From the NCBI RefSeq assembly GCF_032854445.1, contig NC_088300.1, positions 41,818,458-41,882,457 on the forward strand: a stretch of 64,000 bases of DNA, in the 5' to 3' direction. Within the stretch, counting starts at the first letter, position 1. The number at the start of each line of letters is the position of its first letter. The notes under the pieces were generated by a model. The model saw only the letters and a list, made by a program, of their open reading frames with translations, was not told where the DNA came from and did not search any database. The translations under genes and the position numbers were made by a program. Positions 11,807 through 26,800 of the stretch are shown here, one piece after another. The stretch comes from Liolophura sinensis (lineage: Eukaryota; Mollusca; Polyplacophora; Chitonida; Chitonidae).

Positions 11807-14800
11807 GTAGGTAATGGGGGCGTTGTAGACTTTGAGCAGACACTGACAATACTGGTTATTTGTAGATCGGAACGTTACTGAAAATACCAGCTAGCTATGA
11901 GAGAGATGGTCTGTTCTCCATTAGCTACATTAACCTGAAAACAATGCCAGAGCAAAAGCAACAGACTGACGGGTTTCAGCTTATTTATTTATGTCATTCC
12001 TTTTTCTGAGAAGTGTGTTTTGACAAAAGTGTATTTAAAGCAGGTACAGTACATATCAGTATGTTTGATTTTGTAGTGAAATTTTAAGTAATTCATTTAC
12101 ATATTCGTGTACATACTGTCGTTATGCCTGGAAACACAAGCTCTCACAGTACATGCAGACTTGTACATGTAAGTAACAAAGAGGCACCTGTTGCTAGCCA
12201 TGTGTGCTAAGAGATAAGACATGGCAAAGCAAGTAGACGGCCAGCTGATTGAATGGAGTCAGTCATGCTTGTGCAACATTGCATGTGTTCATACCATATG
12301 CTTACTAAGGATGTGCTGTGTGCACAGTGTGGTAGTAGCAGCATTACACGTAGGTAAAAGTGGTCTGATATGCTTTGCTGTATTACATATTGTAGCCACA
12401 GTGTGTATTTGCACAAAGAAACCTATTCGAGAACTACATGAAGATGTTCACAAACACATGCGGCAGTTTGCCGGTTGCACCGTACACAAATATCTGTGGC
12501 AAGATGTAGATGTACTTTTAGATGTACATGTGCTTTATTTCTGTTGTCTCATGTTTTGACACATCAAATTGGTTAAGAGTTCAATTCCTGCAGTTGTCAG
12601 CTTGTCTCTTTATTGTCTAACTATTCTCTAATTCCAACGTTGGCAGTACTTGAAATGTTATAAGTTAAAATGTAACATGTGAGTAAAATGATATCTATTA
12701 TTCCTTTTATGTCGCATTGGTTGATAGATTTGTTACTTTTTTTTTTTCCAGTCAAGCTGTCTCAAATACGTGACATACGTGATGGAACTAAGGAGTTTTC
12801 TAAACGTTTAAAGGGCTCAAATGTAAGTAGTATTTCACCGACAATTAATGTCTTGTTAAACTACTAGGTCGTTTACCGACATTATATGCCTTTTTTTTCT
12901 TTTAACCTAAAAACTGAGTGATTGAAATGCTTTCTTTCACTGGCTAGAGCTCACAAGGTATGTGTTTATATCTCGCCTTAGATAAGAAATTTGTAAATTT
13001 TCCTGGTTTCTATGTTCATAGAGTCAAAGTGATAATAACTGATGACAGGCAGTCTAATGCTCATTGAAGACCACCTGTCTGCCATCTATATAGTGTGCAT
13101 ATCTGCACATCACACAAGGCAGGTTCGTCAGTAACTTGCCAAATGTTGGCATTTTAATGACTCCCAGCCGGTCTGCCTTCATCCACAGTAAATCTGATTT
13201 AATCCGCTGTAAATATGATTTAAAGCAATTATCAGACGAATAAATAAAGGATGGTGACCCATGAAGAATGCCAGTAAATGGCAGCCGTGAACATGTACAG
13301 ATCAGGCTGTAATCTAGTGATTAAAGACCCTTGCCTATCAATTGCACAGACACACCAAACAGACCTTGAAGAGACACTTTCCCAAAGGTTGATGGTGTAC
13401 CTGAGGCACTGTGGTTACTCAACCCATAAAACTGACCGCCATCGTATAAGTAAACAATTTTTGAGTGTTATTAAACAAGTCAAATAAATAAATAAAAAAA
13501 AATAAATAAGTAAATATAGCTGGCTTGATTGCTGTAGTGCCTGTGGTGTTACAGAAGCAGCTGTTATTCAGCGTGATCCTGGGTGGGAAGCACAAGGTGA
13601 TTCACCTACTGGCCAGGACTGAGGCGGAGAAGGAAAAGTGGGTGCAGGGCCTGACCTACCTTGTCCACAGAGACCGTTTCATTGAGGAACAGAAGGAACA
13701 TGAGAAATATCCTTTTTCTACCTCAGGTCATTCCATGACCTCTCTATGTCTTTTTTTGGCGGCCTTATTGTAACCTATTGGAGACAGGGTACTACATGTG
13801 AACTAGCCCTTTGTCATTGATAATATGGTGCCCTACAAGGGTTGCAGCATGTTGTATCAAAGTCTTCCTCATAGGATCATAGAGAGTGTTGTGATATACA
13901 TTTATAACATGTACAATATAAGTCTATAGCTCTGTACTAGTGTTTTTCCTGAGCCAGAATCGGAAGTAAAGAAAAATAATGAAAGAATGGAACATAAAAA
14001 AACACTACTTATAAACTGTTAAGCTAATCTGAATGACATGAAATCCATTTTGTGTTTTGTTAGAAATGTTTTGTATGGAGTGAAATAGTTCTTGTTACTG
14101 TGCACATGGGTCTTGCGTCTGAAGATCTGCACCATCCATTTTCCTGTTCACACTTCTACATTTGTATTGATGCTTCCACAGCTTTTTGTTTGGACATTAT
14201 TCCTTAACAGTCTCTATGTGGATTGAGGATGCCTTCAAACAAGCTGACAAGGATGAGGACGGTGGAGTGGACAAGAGAGAAGTCTCCAAGTTGATGAAGG
14301 CTTTAAATGTGGATATCGACAAAGATTATATGTTGGCTCTTTTTGATGTAAGTGTCCAACTTTCTTTTTTTGTACTGATGATGATGCTGTTCTTGGCTGT
14401 GTTTAGGGCACTTTTCATATTTCTTTGGAGACTGGATCAGGTCTTTGAGGTAAATGTTGACCTAAGTATTCATTTAAATTACTAAACACAGTACTCCTGC
14501 TGTGTTTTTTTTTTTTTTTGATGCTGACATATTTTTTGTCTTGCATGTATAAGTTCATGTATGTATAAGAAATTCTATACATTTTGCATGGATTAGTGAT
14601 CATGCATTCCCAATTTGATGTTTTACAGGAAGCAAATACAAACAAAGAGAGGAATCAAAGTGGGAGGCAGTCGTTAAACGTGAAGGAATTTGTTCATTTT
14701 TATCATCTCTTTACAAAACGTCCAGAAATGGAGGAAATTTTCAAAGAGTAAGAGCAGTGTTTCAGAATACATCTATACTTGTAAAAGTATATCTACATTT

Positions 14801-17800
14801 TAATTTAGGTCTAGGTCTACATGTCAATTCATTTTTATCATCTCTTTACAAAACGTCCAGAAATGGAGGAAATTTTCAAAGAGTAAGAGCAGTGTTTCAG
14901 AATACATCTATACTTGTAAAAGTATATCTACATTTTAATTTAGGTCTAGGTCTACATGTCAGTTCATTTTTATCATCTCTTTACAAAACGTCCAGAAATG
15001 GAGGAAATTTTCAAAGAGTAAGAGCAGTGTTTCAGAATATATCTATACTTTTACAAGTATATCTACATTTTAATATAGGTCTAGGTTTACATGTCAATGT
15101 TAACATTTTTCGTTGGCTTCCAGACTGTATGCTTGCTGTGCATGATGTATTGTTGGATAAGATTTGTGGTGATAATGTGAATATTACCTGATTTTATTTT
15201 GGGGTTTGGGTTGGTGGGAGGTGGACGATAAATCTTTCAACATTGTTCATACTTCGTATTTGAAAGTAGGTTGAATTTTTAAATTACTGTATTTCACTTA
15301 AAAGTTAGCTGTTTTTAAGTCCTACATTTAGCTTGATTGCGAGTCATCCGCCATATAGGGCAGCTTGAGAGTTTTTTTTCTGTTTGTTGTTGGTTTCATT
15401 ATTTGGCCTTTGTGTGCTTCTGAAAGCGCATTTTTACAGGCCAGATAAATACAGTACCCTGTAATGATAGTTGATTAAATTTCATTTTGGTGATCAACTT
15501 ATTTTTCTTCAGGTATTCAAATGGAAAAGCCCACTGGAATGCAGAGGACATAATGTATTTTTTCAGAGAAGTTCAAAAGGTACATCGCTGGTTCATTCAT
15601 GTTCTGTAAAAATTACTTGCTCATCAGTAACACTGATCAGACAGGATTTAGTAGCTAGTTGTTAATAATGCTTATGTTCAGCCAGCGAGTACATGTACAG
15701 AGAATATGTATTCTCTTTGTCTAGAGTGCCTTCAATCTCATACAAATGCACCTACCAACTGTCCTTGCATTTAGTACTAAACCTTAGCCGCCTGTCCTTT
15801 TCTCTAGTTTGCCATGCAAGCTGTCAAAGTACACCTTCAAAATGTAGGGGGGCTTCCGTGGCTCAGTCGGTTAGCACGCTAGCGCAGCGTAATGACCCAG
15901 GAGCCTCTCACCAATGCGGTCACTGTGAGTTCAAGTCCAGCTCATGCTGACTTCCTCTCCGGCCGTAAGTGGGAAGGTCTGCCAGCAACCTGCGGATGGT
16001 CGTGGGTTTCCCCCTGGCTCTGCCCGGTTTCCTCCCACCATAATGCTGGCCGCCGTCGTATAAGTGAAATATTCTTGAGTACGGCGTAAAACACCAATCA
16101 AATAAATCAAATGAAATCAAAATATAGGTGTGGCGTAGACAAGTAATATCTCGTAATGTGTTGGATAATGTGTCTGTGCAGCTAGAAGGCACTAAAGAAG
16201 ACTTTGGGAAGAAGATAATTGACATTTATGAACCAGATGAAAAATTCAAGACCAGTGGAAAGCTGAGTCTCGATGGTAAGTCATTGTTCACTCAGACATC
16301 ATGATTATAAATTTTTCAGACAGAAACAAAAATACTTCTGTACAGGATTTTTCCAAGAAATCAATTACAGATTTCTGACCTAATATTTAAACTTTTTAAA
16401 TATTTAAACAAAAAGGTAGAAATTTGGAGAAAGATTTGTATTTATTCTTGTGAAAATGGTGATTGATTTTACTCGTCTGTTTGTGGTGAGGGATGCAGCC
16501 TGCTAGTGTGCTGATTGTCTCGGTCACATGTATTTGTAGGATTCAGGAATGTTCTGCTATCAGAGAAGCATAGGATGTTTAAGCCCAGAAAAGCTGTGGT
16601 ATACCAGGATATGGAACAGCCCATCACACATTATTTCATCAGCTCTTCCCACAACACGTAAGTCTGCCAGCACATCCTGCCAGACTCATCCCTAATCCTT
16701 TCGTCCCCAGTGCTGCTGTGATTACATCCCTGTGGTACCATCATATCATCTGACACTATCAGGATATCCTGAATAACTTTCCTAACAGATGGTGATTATT
16801 AAGTGAGCATTGCCGTGACTGTCAGTCAGCTTGTACAAGAAGTGTCAGTTTGTAACACAGGCATGTGCTCATAGAGCTTGTACAAGAAATGTCAAGTTAA
16901 AACACATGCATGTGCTCATATTTTTATTGCTAACATACAAAAATCACTTTTGTCAATGGTCTGGTTTGAATACAAGGTCTTGTTTAGTCCTTCCCAAAAA
17001 ATCAAATGGCTCGAAATTTATGAAACATCCAATGCAGGTCTGCATTTGGACATAAATTGTTATGTTTTTGTGCTTTAAAAATGATTATTAAAGAATCAGT
17101 TGAAATGTGATGTTTCCAAATTTTCAACTGTTGCTTGGTCACTTTGCTCTTAATAATAATATTGTTGTCATATACAGTTGTATGGCATTGGATTGTTCTT
17201 CTAAAATATCACATGAAGAACTCTGCAGAGTTTCTTACTTCAATACAGATGATCCATGTTTATGTATATTTGGATTGCTTTTATTTTAAGACAGATGTTT
17301 TGCATTTCTATAAAGTGGCTAACATGAAAATAACCAGGTACTGAAACAGAGTAACAGCCGGGGAAAATGTGATTGTAGTGCTCAATTTGATATTCACAAA
17401 AAATGAAAAGGTTCTGACTACAAAGTTTTAATTGGGCTTATGCATGATCCACCTTGGTAAAAGTCTTTTGGGGATTCCCTTGTTCTTTTTGGTGGATGAA
17501 AATTCCTTTTATGCTTTCATTTTGTAGTTGAAACTATCGTCATGATGTCCTTTGTTGTGTTTTTTACCGATCCTGTAACACAACCAACCAACTTTACGTC
17601 AAAAAATGCTTTCAAATGTTGTAATGAAGATAACCTTCAGATTTGGAATACTGTTGGTACTTTCCTTTTAATATCCAGTCTTACACAGTGTCTATTTCTT
17701 CATGTATGTTACATGCACATGTATAGACAGTAAAATTGCACCTGAGACTAAGTAGCACATTTTCCCTGAATGTGGAGTTTTATGGATCTGAGAATGGTGT

Positions 17801-20800
17801 TTTAAGGCCTGTTGGGAAGGAAGGGTGATATACTGATGGGTATTCAGCTGGGAAAAATTTAAAGAGCTGCTACAGTGTGAAGACCTGTATGTCTTAAAAG
17901 CAGGGTTAAACGGTAAAAATCCAGATAGTCTGAATTGCTTTCTTACATTGTACAAAAATTGCAAGTGCACTGTATCAAAACTGCGGTCGTTAGTTTCTAA
18001 GGATGACAGGTAAAGTAAAGTTTCTTGTGGTGTACAATTTTGCCTGGTGTGATGTCATGCAAGAACACTTCACGTCACCCATCACTGATGTATGGCAACA
18101 AATGACGTACTTTCAAATGCACATGACGTCATTCCCGCATGACTGTGTTACTGCGATGTAACATCTACCCGATTCAGCTTGACACAAGGAATGTTATCAC
18201 GTCACGTCAGGAAAATTCTACAGAATCTGCTAAAGCTTTTGTTTTTGAGGAGGTTAAATAATGTTATTCATCATAAATCTTTTTGAATCCTGGTGTTGGC
18301 ACTGCTCCCTAAGGTATCCTTCATATCATTTTAATATTTTCGTATAGTTTCTCTTAAGTTTAACCGCCAAAAGAAATATTTTATGTTTTTTATTTTCTTT
18401 TATTTTAAATATTTTATTTTCTTTGTAGTATGAACTTTTTGGGGGGTGAAAGTCAGGTCACTTACTGTATGCCACAAGCTATCAGCAGTTAACAATCCTT
18501 ATTCAACCGGGAGAAAAATGTAATATTGTGGATGTGTCATAAAAGTTGTATCAGATATATTTGTCTTGTTTGATGTGTCAGGTACTTGATGGAGGACCAG
18601 TTGAGAGGACCCAGCAGTACAGAGGCATACATCCGAGCTTTACAGATGGGCTGTCGCTGTGTGGAGTGTGAGTACCTTCTCCACTTAATAATACTGTCAG
18701 TGGTGCTGACCAATAAGTTCAACAACTGCCATGATGGGACGCTACAAGATTACATCTTTTAATCGGGGGATATGGGTTCAGTACTGGGTCTTGGTACTTC
18801 CTTGCTCAGCTCAAAGATCAGCCCTACTACTTAGTTTCTTCCAAATTGAGTCGCTCTCACGATTTCAGCTGTCATTTTTTAAACCAGTCAGCTTGAGTGT
18901 TTGCTCATTTGATTGGTGTTTACCATGTTCTTCAGGTATTCAGGAATATTTCACTTATGACGTCATTCAGGGTTATGCTCGGCCATTGTGAAACAAGCTC
19001 ACGCTCACATGAGCGGCCATCAGTATGATGGGAGGAAAACACGTTTCATTGGGAAAACTCAGGACCATCCGCAGGCTGCTGGCATACCTTCTGCTGATGA
19101 CAGGAGAGGAATGGAAATTAAAGGTTGCCAGATTACCAACGACCATGGTGTCCAACATGCATGTAAGACGCAGTAAATTAGTGTTGATTTCTTATATGTT
19201 GTATGAGCAGAATATGGTGTTCCATTACAGTGGACTGCTGGGATGGACCAGATGGGGAGCCAATTATCTATCATGGATATACGCTCACCTCAAAAATCAA
19301 GTTTGTTGATGTGATCCATGTGATAAAGGCTTACGCGTTTGAGATGTCACCGTAAGTATTTGACATTTCTGTCAGCGTGCATCTTCAATGATTTCTGTGA
19401 TATTGTGTTACAAATTTTTGGTGGAAAAAATTTAGGTTGACTATTCTGTCTGTTGGCAGTAGAGACTTTCATGTCTGATGTTTGCAATACAGAGGTTCAG
19501 TAAATGATAACATTAAGAAATGGTGGTGGAATGCTAAATGACTGCTGAAAGTGCATTAATGGTGTGTTATTGGTGTGCAAGTGGTGAGCTAGTGGTGTAC
19601 CACTGAGAAACTGATTCTATCTAATGTTACACTAATTCGTCAACTTTTTCACATATGAAAGAGCGACTTCCAGTGCAATTTTAAACTGCTTGTTTTTAAT
19701 TTGATTTTGGAGACAAATCTACATTGGTTGGACTGACTAATTTCAGGGTTTCACAGAAAGTATAATTTTATCAGTCTACACTGAATATTGCCCTCAAAAT
19801 ATACTTGAATGAACACTTTGCAAACATGCGAAAGAGTTGAAGAAGCACAGTATTACCTTATTGGTGGTTTTTCATATATCTTGACACCAGTGCATGTATA
19901 TAGTGATACAATCATGTACTGGGGATTGTTTAAGGCCAACAGAGGAGGAGGTAGTATCTGAATCCCTGCGGTAAGACAAGTGTGGCGTTACTGTGTTTGA
20001 GGCAATTCTGATGCATTACTTTTAATGGTTGTTGTAAGGTGATTGATTTTGCTGGAATCTACATGTATGATTTATGAAGTTTGCTACACAGTTTCAGCTT
20101 GATCTTATTTCATCAGTTGTCAATGTAATAAACAGGTGAGCCCCATGTAGCGGTAACCATGGTTTTGTGACGCCTATATGTACAGTTACAGCTAACCTCA
20201 GTTGACCCAGTAATGTGCCACTGGTCTTCATGTAAGCATCCTGGTTTACCTGTGCATGACCAGCTCATTCGCCTACTTCTAGTCCAGGATTGAGACAGCG
20301 TTTACACTACTTTTACATGTCTTTACTTATTTATTGGTTGGTGTTTAGTGTTTACATTACTTCTACATGTGTTTACATATCTATTTGAGTGGTGTTTTAA
20401 CACCATACTGAAACAGTTTTTTTATGGGCCTATTGGTGAGAATCGCCAGAGGCCCATTATAGAGGCATGAAAAATTGTGAAGAAATTGCCGAAAGTAGTT
20501 TCACCTAAGTACGATGAGTCAGTGCACTTAACAAAGCAGACCGTGTGTTATAGTCAAATGCTTCCTTTCGTGATGGTGTCTTCATTGTTTTGTTGAGATT
20601 TATACGCAATGATTATGCATTGAATAAAAATTTTAATAATGTTTGGAGTCGTGCTATTCGTTTAGTTTCGTGTCACAAAAGGTTATCGAATGCGCTTGTG
20701 CTGTTTTGAGAATCGTGACTGTAAATGTTACATATCCGTCGGTACCTTGATTGCCTGTGATAGCGTATGTAGAGAAAAGATTTACATCGTGTAAGATAGC

Positions 20801-23800
20801 CTACGTTCATATATTAATATTTAGGCCTACCTTACAGAAATCAAGCGGTTTGTTAGTCACTAGAGTGGTGAAAGTAAAGAATGTGGAATTTATCAGACGG
20901 CAGGTATGCCATTTGACTTTGACCCCTGTGGTACAGATAAGGGACATGCATTTGTAAATGCGCTTAAAAATTAGGTGATATGCTTCTAAAATTAAAACAG
21001 AGTGTACTGAATATGCATGACGATGTGTGTCTACGCCTAAATTTCTGAAAGGTATAGCGTACATTCGAGATTTAAAGCAAACAGTTCTGTCAAAATCGAA
21101 AGTAAATCTCTGTAGTGGTTTACATGCGCGACGCTCTCCACTGAGTGTTAGTTTTCAGAAGCTGAAAGTTACAACAAAGGCTCGTGCAAAGGCTCAAGAG
21201 AATGACTACTGTTGATATTTGTATTTGTGACATTTCTAGTGTTTGACCTGAAGAAGATATGGCAACGGCTAAAAAAAATGGTCATTCTGGTCTCTATAAG
21301 TTCTGCTACTGTACTACATTAAATCATCCTAATATCGCTCCCAGTGTATGGTTTTAATTCTGCAGCAATCATCAGTTATTTGTGCTGTGTTAAAATGCTA
21401 TCGAGTGTCCAGTTTCCAACGTGTACATGTATTGATGATTTCTGAGGAGAGAAGCTAACTCAGTGGAATACTACGATCACAAGAACAGCTAGTGTTCAGA
21501 AACATATTATATATTATACCATATACTGCTAGTTAGTAAAGTAAAAATAATACATTTTTGTCTTCTAATGTAGGCTTGCGTGCTCAGGAATATGTAGTTC
21601 TTTTTCAAATGGATGAAAGTTTGTGTGCAGTGCAAGTTTATCCTCTAGGAGACAGAATGGGAGACTGTGACAGCCACAGTATATGTCTTTGTGTGCGTGT
21701 GTGCGTGTGCGCGTTTGTGCGTGCATGTAAATCCCTGCATGTTGTGTGTTATCTTCAAGCCTGGTATTAGTGCAGAGAGCCTGGTTCACTTATTTACTGC
21801 CTATAGTTGTCTCCCCTGTTTTGTGATCAGTCTGTAATATTAGCATGCTGTTACTCTACTCCCAGTTTGATTGGTCGAGCTGCATCACCGTACGTATTTT
21901 CTCGTATTTAAATAAACCAGTACACCACAGTATTTCTCCAGGTACATGCATGTACCACCATTACCTTTTCCCACTGTGATGCATGCATGTGAGAACGTGA
22001 CTTTGGTTTCAATCCCCCACTCCCATCACCCTTCCTCCCCCTCCCCCTTTTTCCCACCCGCATACTTTCAGGTGATATCCCCTCCCTTAAACGTCACACT
22101 ACCCATGTTTCCTTTATCTGGAGTAATACAGTAGTGTACTTGTGAACCTGGCGTTTTAACGCCTTTTTTTTTCATCCTCGCTTTAGACTGGCTTTTTCAT
22201 GTTCTTAGCTTTGAAATGAGCTTTGTTTGAATTTTTAGTGTGTCTACACAGTGTTCCATTTTTACCAGTTTGTTACATGTATCACATGTTGTATTTGCAG
22301 TGACATTTAATGTAATTTAACTTCTTTATTAACTATGACTGTTATTTAGTATTGCTTATGTGCTTATGTTTTGGACATAATGTTTGTTTCTTATGTGAAT
22401 ATACAAGTAGTTGCAGCAAGAGATCTAAGATATGAATACATGTAGCTACACGTATGTATTCTTGATAAAGCTAATGTATCAAACCAACCTCAGCAAATGT
22501 GTACTTGTAAAATTACATGCGACTAGTACTGTAGACTGATGCCCTTAGACATCAATAGATATGTTATTCTGACAGCGAAATCATCCCTAAAACCCAAAGG
22601 GACATGTGAGCCTCAAAATTTTAACTCCCTTTCATGCATGCTGTTTTTTACTGAGCTCTTTTTGTGATATGCATCTTCAGAATTCTATGAATCTATCTTG
22701 TTATTAAGAGACAACGAGACTATAAACTACATGTATTTTGTTTTCGTGATAAAGATAATATGATTAAAACTTATTTTCTGATTGGCTAGTGCTGTTAAGA
22801 ACAGCTAAAAGGACAGTTGCCTGTGCCGGGTGTATGTGCCATTCTTGAGAAGCTGTAATTAAAAGGAACTTTCTCTTTTGACTGAGACATTCCTTAAAAT
22901 GGCATTATCTTGACATTGTAAAGAAAATTAAAGAAAGCAAATTCTTGTGCTGGGCTGTATGCAGTATTTCTGTTACAGGTTTGTTGTTATTTATCTTAGT
23001 TTGCATTAATATTAGTGATTATTTGTTTAACTTTAGTGTATTATACTAAATCAAATGTCATGTGTGATTTATATATCTTTATATAATACTTGTACTTATA
23101 TCACACTTATATCACACTTGTATCACACTTTTGGTTGTAGTTATGATTTAGGTATAAATCCTGTACACATTTATCCACACTCCTGTGAGTTGAGCACGCA
23201 GTATATGCGCATGTCACAACATGAGTGGCTTTGTGGGTGCGCGCCCTAGGGTGGGGTATATTATATTGTCCTTAACACCTCCGGTGTGTACATCCACTTC
23301 CACCCCACCTGTCCCACTGTGCAAACACTTCATCACTGCCGTATTGCCTCTACGTTGGGCAAGTTTGCGTAATGTTAGCAAAGTTGATACTGTCATTGAT
23401 ATTAATTTTAAAAAATGAGAAAGTTCATTTTAATACAATCATACAGAGTATGTTCAAATTTATATTAGGCTTATGGTTTCCAAGGATTTATGTTAAGGTA
23501 TTTGAACATTTTCATGTTTTGAAAATCTCAGATACATTACTGTAAATAATAAATAAATAAATATATATATATATCCTTTTGCTTGGAATTATTGATGATA
23601 GTAATTTTGTTATTCAAAGTCCTTAATATGATAATGTTTCAGCAACAAGGCATATTTGTTCATATAATAAAAAGGTTCCAATACCCCATTTTAACTGTGC
23701 TACAAAGCCCTTCACCCTTCTGATCCCTTATTTTCCCCTCTGCCAGCTCATTGTCCTGACTGCTACTGTATGTCAACAGATATATACAGGTGTGATATGT

Positions 23801-26800
23801 AGTGAAAGACAGATTTACCTTTATTTATTTCATAGTATTCAGAGTAAAAACAAAATACTTACATGTATTTTAACATGAATTTTCTTTTAATTATAGTATA
23901 TCCTTATATCTTTATCTAAATGTCTCTTATTTTTGTTTTCAAAGTGATTGTTCATCAGTGATTCTTTAATGCTTTTTTACACTGGTATGATGACAGCGCA
24001 CTCTTCTCGCAATCCTGTCAATAGGTTTGGCATGTCCCCATTTGTTACCCTTGATTAACTCCATGCTTATGCTTTTGGCTTCTTGCAGCTTCCCTGTGAT
24101 TCTCTCCATAGAAAACCACTGCTCTATCAAACAACAACAGAGACTGGCCTTCCACCTAAAAGACATCCTAGGCAGTATCCTTGTCACAGCCCCAATCTAT
24201 TATACATGTAACTCTTGTCTCATGAGATCTTGTATTGTTATCAGAAATTTCAAGACAGTGTGACAAATTGTCAATTTATTCCAGCACTGAATAGGTCACT
24301 TAATCTGGTATTGAATAGGCAGTTTACTCAGATACTGAACGTAGTATTTACTCGGGTATTAGATAGAGTACTTTACTTGGGTATTGAATAGAGTACTTAC
24401 ATGAGGTTTGAATAGAGTACTTACATGGGTATTGAAAAGAGTACTTACTCAGGTATTGAATAGAGTACTTACTCAGGTATTGAATAGAGTACTTACTCAG
24501 GTATTGAATAGAGTACTTACTCAGGTATTGAATAGGTCGCTTACTTGGTTACTGAATTGCCAGTTTACTCATGTACTGAATAGGTGAAGTATTGAATAAG
24601 TGGCTTTTATGGGTACTGCATATGTAACTTAATCAATTATGTATATTTAACTTTATTTCAAAATGACAAATGAATCAGTAATGCAACTGTTCTTCCCCAT
24701 GGTCCTCAAATAGTATATTTACACAAGTACTGAATTAGCCACAACATACTCATGTATTAAATAGGTAGCTCTAATATTAAATATGACGCTGACTCTGGCA
24801 CTAAATTGACTGCTTAGGCAGTGGCAGCATCAGTTACGTACTTTCAAACTCAATTCAGGTTCGGGGCCTCCGTGGCTCAGTCGGTTAGCGCACTAGCGCA
24901 GCGTAATGACCCAGGAGCCTCTCACCAATGCGGTCGCTGTGAGTTCAAGTCCAGCTCATGCTGGCCGTACGTGGGAAGGTCTGCCAGCAACCTGCGGATG
25001 GTCGTGGGTTTCCCCCGGGCTGTGCCCGGTTTCCACCCATCATAATGCTGGCCGCCGTCGTATAAGTGAAATATTCTTGAGTACGGCGTAAAACACCAAT
25101 CAAATAAATAAATCAATTCAGGTTCTGTGTGCTACACATGCTGTTTTCTCTGCCCACAAATTTCTTCTGGTCACAGTGGTTTATTTTATATTTTGATTGA
25201 AATTATTAAGGAAGCATGGAAATAAATAAGAAATAATGGTTGAGTGCAATAATGGTTGTGAAAATCTTAATGTAACTTTTGATTCCTGTGCCAACTTCAT
25301 AGAATATTTTTAAATCTGATTTCTTGTAAGTCTATTCAGGTTTGGCATCTCCATTACAACATCAACATCAACGTTTTCCAGTGGATGAGACTATAGTTAC
25401 TCTGTTTGTATCTTAGGTGTTTGCTATTTTGTTTGGAAGTTAATGTTGAAAATGTTTTATAAGTTGTCGCTACATATATAACTGTCAATTAAGGGTGTCT
25501 TTACTGTTAATTTTGCTTAACCCTGGCTAGAATATTTGTACACCAAACAAGTTGACCCGCTGAAAGATTTACCTTCTCCTGACGACCTCAAGGACAAGAT
25601 TCTTATCAAGGTTTGCAATCTTCGTTATTATCCACAAATGAACTATCCATACATCTAAGTGCATTGTACAAGTTTCTTGTTTTTCAGTGAGTGGATCGAC
25701 ATGTGTTGGTATTAGAAAGAAATGTTATGTTTAAACTACCATACTGACTGGTATGAGGGAGTAAGAATATTATCAGAGTAGTTAATTATCATTAAGTGCA
25801 TCTGGGGCGGTGACGTCTTCTTGCAAGCATGTTCAGGTATCCAGCCTTCACCCAACGTGATCATGTCTTCAAAAACTTTCGGTGTATATGTGTACTAAGT
25901 TTGTTGAAAACGGCAATTTTTCTTCTTTCATAGTTTCCATTTAATTTGTCAACAAAATGAAGTCATTCTTTATTTTTCTTCTTCTTTTTACTCCTTATTT
26001 CATGCACACAGTCATGTATTATGACCAGCAATTTTATGTTTCATGATTTTAGGCAAAGAAATTACCCGACACAATACCTGAAGAAGAGGTAGGGGAGGTA
26101 AGCGATGAAGATGAGGCGGCTGATCTGGACGACAACTCATCCATGACAGAAAAGCCCAAGAGCAAGTCTAAGTTAAAGCTGGCACCTGAACTATCAGACC
26201 TGGTCAATGTTTTCAAGAGCGTACACTTCCATGGTTTTGAGCATGCTGCTAACAATGGTAAGTCTGCATAGCTCGACCTTCCAGGAAATTTTTACAAGAG
26301 AATGAATGATCCATAAGCTTGTGATAAACTTTTAAGTTCTTTCTTTTGTCCTTTGGAGAAGTAGGAAGCTCAAAAGGAGAAGTGTGTATTAGGGTAAACA
26401 GGGCACCAGTTAAATGTAGATCTGCAAGGTTTTATATAAACTGTAAATATACTCATTACATTTGGAGTGAAAAAGAAAGTCTCTCCTCTTCATTTTGTCT
26501 CAGTATTTCTTAGGAGTTTGCGACCATGAGAGAATACATGGATCATAAGTCCCAGTTTTAGCCAGGCAGATATTTTCATTTAGTTTGGAATATGTTTGTT
26601 GAATATTTAATTTTTCATGCCACTCTCAACAATTTTTCACTTTTGTTGATAGTGGTTAGGTTTATGAGTTGATGGAAGCTGTGTGACTGGAGTAATTCAA
26701 TGTCATTCATCATCCAACAGTGAACCTCATTGTTACCTCATTGTTACCTCAATGTTACCTCATTGTAACCTCATTGTTACCTCATTGTTACCTTATTGTT

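Noticed and set aside
12221-12559. 112-codon open frame in PLCD intron 1
   Set aside because: Intronic, unrecognised, with overlapping open frames on the other strand.
14757-15191. 144-codon open frame made of 45-residue repeats
   Set aside because: Results from the 135-bp tandem triplication (a multiple of three) read out of phase with the real exon.
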